Below, piece by piece: positions 11,460-22,256 of a stretch of 64,000 bases of DNA. Made by a program: the position numbers and the translations under genes. Origin of the DNA: Rachicladosporium sp. CCFEE 5018. Taxonomy: Eukaryota > Ascomycota > Dothideomycetes > Cladosporiales > Cladosporiaceae. The notes beneath the pieces were generated by a model, which was given only the letters and a program-made list of their open reading frames with translations, was not told where the DNA came from and searched no databases. The stretch lies in assembly GCA_002077045.2 (NCBI GenBank), contig KZ111159.1, forward strand, positions 186,001 through 250,000. The letters run 5' to 3'. The number at the start of each line of letters is the position of its first letter. Position 1 is the first letter of the stretch.

Positions 11460-12330
11460 AATCTCGACTGTAACTTCCTCTCTTCGAAAGTGTGAACGCT
11501 CCTGTGCTACTCTGAGCGCAGTCACAACAGCGAAGTGGAAACGCAGTGCGGACAGGAGAAGAGCAAGTCTTTGCTGATCACACACCTAGCCTCAATGGCG
11601 CTCCTAGGTACAGCTCTCCACCGAACCACGATCGCAGATAGACTGACGTGAGCGTTGTCAGTGTTCCAGACGTCCGGAGAAGAGAAGAGCCAGTCTGTAC
11701 TGGTCGGTCATCCGTCCTCAGTGGCTCTCCTCATTGTACTCGCTCGCCGCGCCGCTATCGCAGCTGGACTGGTATGAGCATTGTCTCAATGTCAGACATC
11801 TGGGTAAGAGAAGGGCAAGGCTTGGCCGCTCGCTCGCTCGTCCGGCGTCGGTGGCTCTCCTCGTTGCAGTTATTCGCTGCGCAGCTATCGCAGCTGGGCT
11901 TATATGAGCATTGGCATTGTTCCAAACATTCGGAGAAGAGAAGAGCAAATCTTCGCTGGAACCTCGCCGGATTCGGCCGCTCTCCTAGCTGCAGCTGTCC
12001 ACCGTCCCACTGTTGCAGCTGGAGTGATATGAGCATTGCCAGTGGTTCAAACATCTGGAGAGGAGAGTCTCGACCGATCGATCCCTAACGTCGATAGCTC
12101 TCCTCCGTGCGGCTGTCCACCGTTCTCATATTGCAGCTGGACTGATATGAGCATCGTCGGCGTTTCATATATTCGGAGAAGGGTGATTGCGCACCCGGTC
12201 CCTGTGGCTCTCCTGGGTGCGACTGTATACCGTACCACGTGTGCAGCTCGGCTGATATGAGTGTTTCCGGTGTCTTGTGCCTTTGGAGAAGGGAAGGTAC
12301 TGCATACCACCGATCTAAAGGAGGAAGGCA
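11460..12330. repeat. Degenerate tandem array, about 120-bp units
   Basis: Six or seven imperfect copies of a unit containing GCAGCTGGACTGATATGAGC, then a segment like AACATCTGGAGAAGAGAAG, then a GGCTCTCCT block. The CAGCTGG-like landmark falls at about 11634, 11761, 11891, 12015, 12134 and 12244, giving spacings of 127, 130, 124, 119 and 110. A weaker copy begins near 11500. Related fragments recur at about 14040-14110 and 14412-14440 beyond the next gene. Open frames inside are short and not conserved between copies, so the array looks non-coding. Confidence 0.75.
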
Positions 12331-12677
12331 CGACCTAGGCAGGACTTCACGAGCCATCGATCTGCCATTCCATTGGCTAAGGAGACTTCACGGTATGTAC
12401 TTCAATCCGTGCCTTCCCCTTTCACTTCACTTTGTTCCGCGTGCTCACTACCTAGGCTAGGTAGACTTCACTCACTGCTACGCGTGTTTACACGTGCGTT
12501 TCATATAGTGCCTTTTCGTTAGGGCACGTGGGGTCTAGTGCACGTCACGGTAGGCGATTGTGTCTGCGTTCACTTACTACTACTACCTACTTACTTACCA
12601 CTACTGAGCCTGTAGTAACAACTCGCCGGCGCCGAGCTTTCGTAAACGCCCCTGACCTATACCTACCGCGAACCGCC

Positions 12678-13850
12678 ATGCCGAGCCTACGAGAATTCCG
12701 CCGCCAAGCCTATAACGCCGCCGCCGAGACGCCTCACAACACCATTATGGCGTCATTGCTCTTCTGCCTGCTCATCGCCGTCTCGACCATCGCCGGCCTC
12801 CGGCGTCCCTACATCCCGGATCTCAAGCCTCCCACTTACCCGTTCCCCGCCATTCAGGTCCGCTCAGAGACCACTTCAGCAGGATCGATCAATATGGGCG
12901 TTTTCAATGGCGTGGCATCGACTGGGACAACTTCATCAAGCATGGTCATGATTGATATCCACACTTTCGATCCCGTTCTACCGACTGGATCTGACCTTGC
13001 GCGTCTGACTACTGCGATTGGGAACGATAATTTCGATGTTACATCAATTGGAATGACTGGTACAGGTGGTACAACAACAATTCCAACGATCATGGCTCCA
13101 AGTGGCGTTCCTGCTCCGTTCGCAACGGTTACCAGCGCGGATGGTGCGCCATTTCCCTTCCTGAACATCAGCACTCTTCGAGCCCCGACCCACACCGTGA
13201 CCATCAGCCAGGCGTCCACAGCATCGACCAATTGCGCGAACCCTGCGAACGCCTACGAGGTGTTCTACTGTGCTTTACAGCACACGAGTGCTACCAGCAC
13301 GTCTCTCGTCCAGCGTGCACCGACGACGATGCTGACTGTGCCATTGATTGACCGTCGCGCCGCAATCTCCTCGTCGATGAATGTGATCACGACGATGGCC
13401 AACGCGGGGCCTGCCGCCAGTGCTACGAGCCCAGGACTCACTTGCAACCCAGGGTCAACGGAACCCTTGTCTGTAGTGATGTGCATTCGTAGGTACTCTA
13501 TGGCTTCGAACGATATGGTATATACTGATCATACGCTAGTCTCGCAACTGGGAAAGTTGCCTTCCGTCACACGTTCGATTGCAGGACGTGACCCGCTGGC
13601 TACAACATCGGACTCGGTACCAAGCATCACAAGCGCCGAGCCGTCGATCACTTCCTCCGCCACTCTGCCGACTCGCTGCACGCCCGGTCCGGATGCCTCC
13701 AGCTTGCTGGCATGCATGGAATGTAAGCTACGCCTCAATCTAGCTCAATGGAAAGAGAACAGCATCACTGACTGATCCACAGCTTCACTTTCCGCGATGC
13801 TGTCAAAGACTATGCATACTCCTGCATCGACGACTTCGATTCCCGGTTGA
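12678..13850 (+). CDS. Orphan Ser/Thr-rich single-pass membrane protein
   Basis: I do not recognise this protein. The first ATG in frame (12678) gives MPSLREFRRQ, followed about 25 residues in by a hydrophobic helix (MASLLFCLLIAVSTIAGL). This fits a type II membrane protein or signal anchor. The remainder is rich in Thr, Ser, Gly and Pro with scattered Cys (NCANPANAYEVFYC), as in cell-surface proteins. Two introns are likely: 13489-13539 (51 nt, in frame if retained, with a CTGAT branch-like site) and 13723-13782 (60 nt). The last exon then ends at 13850. The C-terminal exon is uncertain, because another frame after 13783 also stays open and reads FTFRDAVKDYAYSC. It lies between two stretches of related degenerate repeats. 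Confidence 0.5.
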
Positions 13851-16137
13851 GATATGGGGAGCCAATGAAGCAATGCGGTGCAGGTCTACACGGGGGATAA
13901 TGAACGGTGCAGAGACATCACACGGTCTACAAGGGCAGGAACCCTTTGACAGAAGCAGGGCCTCAGGTAGGCAGCCACAACGAAGTCGATAGTGCGTGAG
14001 ATGGTGAAACCTCATGTGTCAAAGCACCTCGGTCTCTCCAAAAGTCTGGACGCTCTTATGATACTATAGGCACACTTGCAACAGTGAATTTGCTGTTCGG
14101 GGTCACTGTGAGAGAGCACACCACATCAAAGTCCACTGGCTCCTGTGCTATGGCAAATGTACCTACAGTAGCGACTCACTACAATGCCGTCTCCATAAGA
14201 GCCCCAGTCATTAGAAACGTCGATACTGCGCTCTTTGCTCTACCTCTCCGATGCTACATACTATGTCCGCTATTGCGCTTGCACTCGTAGTAGCATGTGA
14301 GCATTCATACTCAGAGAGTAAGGGAACGATCGACGCTCAAGTCCAGACTCTCGCAATAACAGGAATTACCGAGTCACTACTCCGGGTACGCTAATAGGAG
14401 CCGTTCCGTAAATCAAACATCTGGAGAAGGCCGAGCACGCTCATGATAGAATGGACACAGGGCATGAGACTTTGCTGCTCAGCCGGTGTGGCGATCTCCT
14501 AAACGCCGAAGACCTCGTCCATAGTACCGATATGCCGGACTTCCATCCATCTCTCTCGTGCATGCTGCTTCTTGTAGCTTTACCATTGCAGGCGCGCGCT
14601 ACCCAAGCATAGGGATTTCTCAGGTTGCTTGAGAGGTTAGCCTGGATCTTCTGCTCCTCCAATGACATTCACGTTATAGGTGCAGTCCTCAGCTTGGCTA
14701 TGACTGTAACGCGCTGAATCGATGCGTCGACGATGGTTTCGTCTCAACGAATGTTGCAATCACCCAGACTCTCACCCATCAGGTGTGGTGAGCTGGACCA
14801 CCTTGGACGCGGGGATGTGAGAGAGAGTATTAAATGCCATTGAAGGACACACATTTGTCCCCCCAAAAGCCCGAGTCGCTTCTGAGCTGCTGCAAGGACG
14901 CTCAATGCTAGCTCCTATTCAGACGCTTTGTGCAGTGCTCGGGTAAGTTTTTGTGCGCTGACCAAAGCCGATCTATTGCAGTGCTCGGGGTTTCGGGTTC
15001 ATCGGGAAAGTTGCCATGCCAGAGTCTGACCTGGGAGTCAGGCTTGCTGCAGCTATATGTACCATGCATCGCGCATGAGAGTGACGCGAGATCTGCTCGT
15101 GCTCTTGCCACCCACGTCTCTCACGGATGCACAGGATGGCAGAAGGTAGTGCACTGCTGGCGCTGGGCCAAGATGAGTACAGCCTGCGATCCTAGACGAT
15201 TGAAGGACGGAAGGTATATTAAGCTGTCGGATGAGCATACAGGAGAGCTGCTGCTCCTGAGAGGCCTATCCGGCAGTCGGTCGTAAGAAGGAATGATATG
15301 CAGTAGTGTTGTCATTACGCTGCTCGGGCAGCGCTAGGCTCGCCTTGGTACTCGGCAATCTCGCACAGATATGCGATTCTCACCTCTGTTCTGATATCAC
15401 GAGTGCAGACTCGAAAGAATAAGTGAGGTCGGCGGTCTCTCGCACCTTCTCACCGATGAAGATCCATAACGGATAAACCCAACTTCTGCACACACTTCGA
15501 ACGTCGAGTCTCGGAGTTGTCCCTTGCCATGACATTGTGACGGAGGGTCGGCGCGCCTCGGCAGCAAACAGTCTGCCGGAAGCTACCGACTTCGCTGGCG
15601 ATCTCTTAGGGCTCGGGCTTGGCATCTCAGGGTGCATCGGAGTGGTTGGGAGCCTGCAGCGCAACAGAAAATTACAACGCTCCGGAAATGCAGGACGCTC
15701 CATTTGGGATCTTCATGAGGCCAATTTCAATCGCTGTGCTACTTCACTATCCGTGTACCGCGGAGAATGAGGCGAGATAGCCACAGGTGACACAAAGCTT
15801 ACGCATGTTGTGCACAAGGGGACTTGCCCGATGCAGGCGTCTTGTGACTTGCATCCTGCATGTGGGTGGCGAAAGTGGCATTCGAAGAATCCCATACAAC
15901 CGCATTGCATAACTCAATCTTGTCACTTACACTGCAGCTGAAATTTCAAGGATTGCAATCTCTTGTCAATGTCCTCTCGAATGCAAGAACGACCCGAGAT
16001 CTACCTTCGCCGCTCGCAGGTGCTGGTCTGTCTTGACGCTGAACCGAGCACTGCGCGTCGATTTGACGACTGTTGCAATCACAGTATATGTTCTACTGGT
16101 TGCAGTACTCCACTCGACGCACATTACCGGGATCTGC
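13851..16137. other. Gene-poor 2.3-kb interval
   Basis: No supported gene on either strand. Scattered fragments resembling the 11.5-12.3 kb array occur near 14040-14110 (compare 11485-11540) and 14412-14440. A short direct repeat, TGCAGTGCTCGGG, occurs near 14933 and 14979. The remainder has short, overlapping frames without domain features and is probably decayed repetitive DNA plus the promoter of the downstream regulator. Confidence 0.45.
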
Positions 16138-18512
16138 ATGGCGTCCCCGAGCCAGCCTAATCCGACTCACACCAACGATCGCAGCAAGAAATCCGCAGCC
16201 CAAGCACGTCGACATCAGATCGCAGTAGCTTGCGAGCAATGTCGACGACGCAAAGTTAAATGCAATGGAACCCGTCCATGCACGGAGTGTGATCTACGCA
16301 GCGTTCACTGCGTATTTGAGGCTCAAGCTGGCGAGACTCGAACGCAAGCCGTCAAACGCAAGCATGAAGACCTCGAGCAGTCTCACGATGCTCTGCTGGA
16401 GTTGATCGATCTGGCTGCGTCGCGACGAGATGCACCCGATATTCTCAGCCGGGTCAAGCATGGCGATGACATCCACGACATCCTTGCTCAGCTTAAAGAG
16501 GGCGAGAACCTCTATGAAGCGCACCAAGGTGGTCGATCGAGGGTGCGGCGAATGCTGCTGAGCTGTCTCATTCAGAGCACAGCGTCGGTCCAGGAGATCA
16601 TCGAGATGGCTCCGTTCCTCGTCGAGGAACGTCTGCGTGCGGATTTGCTGGAGACTAGGGAGTGGAGATTCCTCACCAATCGTCTGGTCAGCGCACGAAT
16701 GTTGTCCCATCTCATGTTGAGCGTCAACGAGAACGGAGCGCAGACTTCGGTGAACGACCTCGCAGCATCCCAGTCCAATGCTTGGAGCCAGGTCGATAGT
16801 CACCTTGACATTCCAGCGTCTTCTGTCCCAGCACTGCCATGGACTAGACTAACCAGAGATGACAATCTCATGTCACACTTAGTTTCGATATTTCTCACCA
16901 CTCATAATACTTACGGGCGGTATGTCGAAGAGGATCTATTCGTTGCAAGTATGCAGTCTGGCAGTAGCATGACGGAGTATTGCTCGCCGTTCCTGGTCCA
17001 CGCTATCTGCGCCATGGCTTGTGTAAGTTGACTTAAGTCGCCACTATACATGAGTCGATTGACTCATGGCTTGACAGCAAAACTCAGAGCATCCAGCTGC
17101 ATTTGTGCACACGGATGAATTTATCTCGCGAGGCGAGCAGTTTCATGATGAGGCTTTGCGACTCTGGTTGCTCGAAGAGGGTCGGGCTTCTCTTACAAAC
17201 TTGCAAGCGCTCATAATCTTGTCTATTGAGTAATTTACTGATTGCCCTCGATCTATGAAGTGGAGTCGCTCACGCTAGACAGATCGGGCTTTCGCGGCAA
17301 AGATAAGATGACGATCACTCTGCTCGCCGTTGCGCTGCAGATGAACAACGACTTGCCCTTTCCTCCTGCCATGGAGGGCAAAGTTGCTGCCGACCGAGTA
17401 CGAGCACGCAGCCATGTCTCCTGGGCTACTCACTACTTTGACGTGTGAGTCAACTCGGTCCCGTCGCATAGAAGCAATGCTGACGCACGCAGCACGTTTT
17501 CACTTGGCCTTCTCCGTCCGTCTACAATTCTCGACCCCCGGATGGACCATGTTCCTAATCTGCCAGATAGTCGTGCCGAGTGGTCAGGCGCGCCCTTCCT
17601 CGCATCGCAAATAATGTTCCGACCGAATGCGCTGATGCGCGAACGATGCGTCCTGACCCGCATGAACTCTGAGGTCAATCATTTGCTCTTCGCGAAGCAG
17701 GAGAGCATGTCCAGTCGAGATTTTGAGAAAGCTACTTCCGATCTGAAGCGCAGGCTGCTTGGCTGGTACCACATGCTGCCCGATGATCTTACGTTCCGCA
17801 GTGATCTGCCGGCGCCGGTGTATGAGTTGCAGTAAGTGATGAAACCCCAGCTTTCCACAAAGCCAGTTCTGACTTCCGTCAAAGCGGGACCTACCTCTGC
17901 GCGATCATCCTTCTCTGCTCTCACACCGAGACTCTGCTTCCTTCGAAGAAAGCCTCCGAGAGCCAAGATCGGCCGTCTCCCACCTCCCGCACAGCCAGTG
18001 CGACGCCCGAGGCTGCACCGGCACCGGAGTCCTTACTCTACGCACTGCAAGCAGCACGTATGTGCCAGCACTACCGGGAAACCTACGGGTTCAAGATTAC
18101 ATCCCCCTTCGTCTTCCAGACTGCTGCGCTAGTCTGCCTCATCCTACTAAACCGCCTGGACTTTTCGCTCACGTACTCTTCCGCACTGAGGGAAGGCAAC
18201 CCCATCCCTTTCTACGACGCCAGGTCAGCGTTCGAAGAGAGCTACCGCTGCCTGCTCGGCATCGGGACTAGAGTTATGATCGCCAGAGGTGTGGCGAGGA
18301 TGGTCTATCAGACCGTGAAAATGACCGGCAGAATCATGCCCGAGGCTGCGACCAAAGTAAGGGAGATTGTCGCAGAGGCTACTTGGGGCGCATCGGATGT
18401 GCACCGCATCAGCTCGAGCTATCCGAATTATAGCCTCCAGGAGAGTGTCAACCCTGCGGCTGAGGCGACGATGGAGGCGCTGTTGAAGCAGTGGGAGGCG
18501 ATGCAGGTATAG
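16138..18512 (+). CDS. Zn(II)2Cys6 transcription factor with fungal-specific TF domain
   Basis: Nuclear DNA-binding regulator of 721 aa. The binuclear zinc cluster spans about residues 32-58 with spacing C-x2-C-x6-C-x5-C-x2-C-x6-C (CEQCRRRKVKC, then PCTEC). A short coiled-coil linker (KRKHEDLEQSHDALLELI) follows, then the middle-homology region. Five exons join in frame: 16138-17022, 17078-17229, 17283-17444, 17493-17831 and 17885-18512; the introns are 48-55 nt, all GT-AG. The joins restore family-like sequence, for example LIILSIESGFRGKDKM across the second intron and YFDVTFSLGLL across the third. The ATG at 16138 is used because it lies just ahead of the cluster; an upstream frame is open but unlike the family. 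Target genes are unknown and no pathway cluster adjoins it. Confidence 0.85.
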
Positions 18513-18827
18513 AGGACCCGAGATACTTGATTTCCTTGCAGTGCAGGATCCGGCAGGGCACGCTTCCTGGTGACCGTAGGCATCGGTCTGAAGAGGCGGT
18601 GTGCCGCGGGAACGGTGATACTGCTTGCAGAGGAGGCGAGTGAACGCTGGCGATAATTTCGGGTTGTTTCCTCCATTAGTACATCTCAATAGTCATGATC
18701 GCATCAACACCGTATCGCATCACATGCCTCTTCTCGCGAGCCAATCCTTCAGTCAATCGCCCACACAGCTACAGATGCTTGCAGAAAACCTTCCACATCG
18801 CGTACGGCACTGCCAGGAGCTACTCTC
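18513..18827. other. Short convergent intergenic region
   Basis: About 0.3 kb between the 3' ends of two convergent genes. It probably holds both 3' untranslated regions. I see no gene. Confidence 0.4.
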
Positions 18828-19253
18828 TCAGTCCCAATCATCACCGTCCAACGCCGTCCTCGTCCTCCTAAACCTCACCCCACCCTGCACCTCCATCCAC
18901 CCAACCCCCTCATCAAGCACAACCCACTTCCCCTCGCTCGCTTCCTCCCCCTCTTTTCCCTGCCCCTTGGCCCCACTCCTGTCATAAACCAGCACCTCAC
19001 AATCCCCAAACTCCCTGTACTCCCACCCAATCACCCGTACTCCTAGCAAAGCCTCCCGCCAGTCTTCGAAGCCTAGGTTGGCGAGCTCGGCGGGCGTGAG
19101 CATTTGCGCGACTTCAGAGGGTTTGAAGAAGCGCGGCGGCTCGACGTAGTCTAGGAATTGGAGGAAATGGGCTCGGAGGGCGGGGTCGGCGGCGGCGGTT
19201 TGAGGGGAGGAGGGGTCGCGGCGCGCGGGGCTGAAGGGCCAGAGCCAGGACAT
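18828..19253 (-). CDS. Small conserved-looking protein, function unknown
   Basis: A 141-aa single-exon frame starting MSWLWPFSP. The sequence has a compact, folded look: a helical stretch (LRAHFLQFLDYVEPPRFFKPSEVAQMLTP, given here in part only) leads into a segment of alternating strands (VRVIGWEYRE, CEVLVYDRSG, WVVLDEGVGWMEV). The helix-then-strand order with a potential phospho-site suggests a winged-helix-like fold, but I cannot name the family with confidence. There is no signal peptide or membrane segment. It faces the zinc-cluster regulator tail to tail. Confidence 0.6.
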   Translation of the reverse strand: MSWLWPFSPARRDPSSPQTAAADPALRAHFLQFLDYVEPPRFFKPSEVAQMLTPAELANLGFEDWREALLGVRVIGWEYREFGDCEVLVYDRSGAKGQGKEGEEASEGKWVVLDEGVGWMEVQGGVRFRRTRTALDGDDWD

Positions 19254-20293
19254 TATTGGGAGATACTGCTGTAGGATCCGGTCAAGGTGGACTAGGTGGT
19301 GGAGGGGGTCACATATGGGTTCAGAGGCCGAGACGGACTGTGTGTGGGTTTGCTAGATCCGGAGCGGCACTAAATCTGTCGGATGGCGATGCTTGATGCG
19401 CGGTCTGAGTAGCTAAGCGAAAGAAAGGCTTGTAGGAGATGTTTTACGCATGGTGGTTTGGTAGCTCCATCACTAGCTTCACCTTGCTGACATCGAGCTA
19501 CCACGTGATAGACTGATGAACGTGACCCTTTCCTGCGTAATACTGGCGGTGGCAACAATGACATAGAGCAGCCTCTCCGACCAAAGGCGAGGTTCAAAGT
19601 AACGAGGAAAAGCGCAGTTGAGATCGTCAAAGTGGTGGCACAAGTCCATTGTCATTTATCATTGTACAAGCACAAGAAAAGCATCCCTATAAAATCTCCA
19701 CGCATCTCCCATCCCGCCTATCCAACTACAGGCCGGGTGATGCATGCACACCCCAAGCCGTGATGTCCAACCAGTGTCTCAGCCCCAAGACACAGAGCAA
19801 AGCCAACTCTTTCTCAGTTGAGTGACAGCCAGCCACAATTGTGCAAGATCGCTTGACAAGGTGGTACAACCCATTGCATCCAATGTAGGATGATTTGGGT
19901 CAGGTCGGGCTTCATCAGCCAGATATGGCAGCCGGATATGGCAGCCGATCGAGAGATGGCTTGTTTGATGTGGTGTGTATGGAATCCCTCATTGGGATGT
20001 CGGAAGATCGCCATTGTACAAAAGAAAAGGTATCGTGCTGGGTCGTGAAGGGATCGTGGGATGAGGGGGCATTGAGCTCCTTCATGTAGTGGTGCACCGC
20101 ACCGCAGCACATGCATATTGTTGATACAGGTCATCTGAGGCGCATCGTACGCGCAAAGCCGAGCCATGTGTACGCCCGGTCGTGGTGCGTCCAGTATAGG
20201 CACAGATCGTGTGACCGTAAGTCGTATCGTAGCTCGTGTGACAGATCCAGTGTTACAAGTGGTCATCGTACTGGTACATAGCGCGTGATGCGC
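19254..20293. other. Intergenic, about 1 kb
   Basis: The region lies upstream of the small protein and downstream of PUF4, so it should contain the first gene's promoter and a long PUF4 3' UTR. Open frames near 19814-20266 lack domain features and splice partners. I see no supported gene. Confidence 0.4.
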
Positions 20294-22156
20294 TCAGTGG
20301 AAGCGGTAAGCATTGTTGTTGGGGGGTGGGGCGTCGCCGCCATTAGTGATGGCAGTGTCGGGCTTGAAGCCATTGGTATTGCCATTGGCATATCCATTTG
20401 GACCACCAGCAAAGCCATTGGGAGCGCCGTTCTGGATGTAAGCCGTGGCCTGCTGCTGCTGCTGGAAGGTATTGACGGGCATCATCGTGCTGGGCGTCCC
20501 GTAACCGCCGTGAGAGATCGGCTCGATCATGCCGCCGAGGGTACCGCTGTGGCGCTTGGGCTGAGGCGCCATGATCTCCTGGGCACCACGGCCGTAGTGA
20601 TTGCCATTGGTGAAGGTCTGGCCGTTGCCATTGGCGTACTGCTGCTGACCATTGCCGATCCAGCCGTTGCGATTGCCGCGCCCAGTGGGTGCGTTCTGGA
20701 TAACGGGAAATGGCTGCGGGAACGTGGGACCATTCGATGCGTTGTATGACTCATCAGGAGTCATGACACCCGAGTTGAGTCCGGAAGTGCGGCCATCGAA
20801 ATCCATGACCTTGGAGATGAGGCGCCGGCCGTAAGGAGTGCCACGAATACCCGGAAGAAGCGGACGCATTGCGTCGGCAAGTGCGATCTTCTGCTCATCG
20901 TCGGCGAAGTCGAAAGCAGTCTGCACAACGTAGTTGCCGAAAGTGTCGCGTATCATGCCCTCAACTTGCGTGGCAACCATGAGCTCTGTAATGAGCAGGC
21001 GACGAGTCTGCTCGTTGGCGCAGCGGATAGCCTTCTCGATGACGTTCGAGCTGAACTTCTGCTTGGACAGGAAGACGACCTTGCCGAAGAATTGCTCGCA
21101 CATGGGCTCTGTGAACAACGGCTCCTGAATATCGAGGATGTACTGCACCACGTAGTTGCCGAACGGGTCCTGGACGAGATTGAGCGCGCTCTGGCTGATC
21201 TGGCGTATGAGCTCGCCCTTCTGCAGACCAGAAGCATGGTCGACACAGCGCTGCAAGACACAGCAGCCGTGGCGGTGGGTACCGACGGCCACGCAGTGTA
21301 CACCCACTGCATCGAAGATGAATTGGGCGTTGGCCGAGGTTAGGTGATTGAGACACTTCTGGATGACGTGATTGCCGTTCAGGTCTTGGATGAGTTGCAC
21401 GACGTCGAAGCGCATAGCCTCAATGATGAGCTGAATCTGCTCATCGGTGGAGATGAATTCAATCATCTTCTGCAAAGCGCGGGTGCCGTGCTGATTGAGT
21501 GCGATTTGCGTCATCTGCGCCATGCAATTCCTGATGAGGGTGGTACGCTGATCGTTGTCGCAATTCTCGAGCAGCTTTTGGCAGAGGTAGTTACCAAACG
21601 GGTCCGTCATGAGCTTGACGATGTGAGGAGACGCCTCTTCGAAGATGACCTGCACAGAGTGCAGATCGCGCTCGTCGAGCTTGCGCTGCAGGAAGCGGCA
21701 GCCCTGCTGATCAGTACAGAGTCCCAGGATCTCACCACGCAGCTGGTCGACGCTGGTGGCGCTGAATCTCGCAAGCTTATCGTCGGTTTCGAACTTGCGG
21801 TGTTGCTGAGTCGAGCCGTTGTAATTGCCATGCATGCGAAGTGCGCCGCCCATCGCAGGGCCATTGTTGAACTGCTGTTGATACATGCCTCCGGCGTATG
21901 GGACTTGAGCGTAGGGAGACTGGAAATGTGCCGGAGTAAAACCGCCGTTGAGGTTCATGCCGCCGAAGCCGTTGTTGAGTGAGTGCATCGGTGTCTGGAC
22001 CGGAGTCTGCAGGCCGTAGCCGCCGTACATCGACTGAGCGTATGGAGACATCATGAAGTTCTCGTTGGTGTAGTGTGAGGGGATGAACGATGATGCGCTG
22101 GGTTGAAAACCTGGCTGAGTATCCTGATGTGTGGAAGAAGGTAGCTGTGAGTTGGC
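20294..22156 (-). CDS. PUF4: Pumilio/PUF RNA-binding protein, Puf4 type (5' end lost in gap)
   Basis: Cytoplasmic post-transcriptional repressor that binds 3' UTRs. The visible 620 residues start at a 100-N gap, so the N-terminus is missing. After a Gln/Asn/Gly-rich low-complexity segment come eight Puf repeats with recognition cores CRFLQ, NYLCQ, TRALQ, NHVIQ, CCVLQ, NYVVQ, SNVIE and NYVVQ in order. By the known PUF code (N..Q for U, S..E for G, C..Q for A) and antiparallel binding, repeats 8 to 1 predict UGUAU, a base set by TRALQ, then UA. This is the UGUA-type site of Puf3/Puf4 proteins. TRALQ in repeat 3 is typical of Puf4. A C-terminal tail rich in Asn, Gly and Gln follows. The 3' end at 20294 is a clean stop. 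Confidence 0.92.
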   Translation of the reverse strand, partial: ANSQLPSSTHQDTQPGFQPSASSFIPSHYTNENFMMSPYAQSMYGGYGLQTPVQTPMHSLNNGFGGMNLNGGFTPAHFQSPYAQVPYAGGMYQQQFNNGPAMGGALRMHGNYNGSTQQHRKFETDDKLARFSATSVDQLRGEILGLCTDQQGCRFLQRKLDERDLHSVQVIFEEASPHIVKLMTDPFGNYLCQKLLENCDNDQRTTLIRNCMAQMTQIALNQHGTRALQKMIEFISTDEQIQLIIEAMRFDVVQLIQDLNGNHVIQKCLNHLTSANAQFIFDAVGVHCVAVGTHRHGCCVLQRCVDHASGLQKGELIRQISQSALNLVQDPFGNYVVQYILDIQEPLFTEPMCEQFFGKVVFLSKQKFSSNVIEKAIRCANEQTRRLLITELMVATQVEGMIRDTFGNYVVQTAFDFADDEQKIALADAMRPLLPGIRGTPYGRRLISKVMDFDGRTSGLNSGVMTPDESYNASNGPTFPQPFPVIQNAPTGRGNRNGWIGNGQQQYANGNGQTFTNGNHYGRGAQEIMAPQPKRHSGTLGGMIEPISHGGYGTPSTMMPVNTFQQQQQATAYIQNGAPNGFAGGPNGYANGNTNGFKPDTAITNGGDAPPPNNNAYRFH

Positions 22157-22256
22157 NNNNNNNNNNNNNNNNNNNNNNNNNNNNNNNNNNNNNNNNNNNN
22201 NNNNNNNNNNNNNNNNNNNNNNNNNNNNNNNNNNNNNNNNNNNNNNNNNNNNNNNN
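22157..22256. other. Assembly gap (100 N) truncating two genes
   Basis: Exactly 100 N between PUF4 (minus) and RPC2 (plus). Both genes lose their 5' parts here. The missing RPC2 portion alone should exceed about 2.5 kb, so the true gap must be far larger than 100 bases or the join is wrong. Confidence 0.97.

Noticed and set aside
14930..15286. 118-residue plus-strand frame
   Set aside because: It sits in gene-poor DNA, has no domain-like composition and overlaps equal-sized antisense frames.
21344..21982. 212-residue plus-strand frame opposite PUF4
   Set aside because: Antisense shadow of regular Puf repeats.
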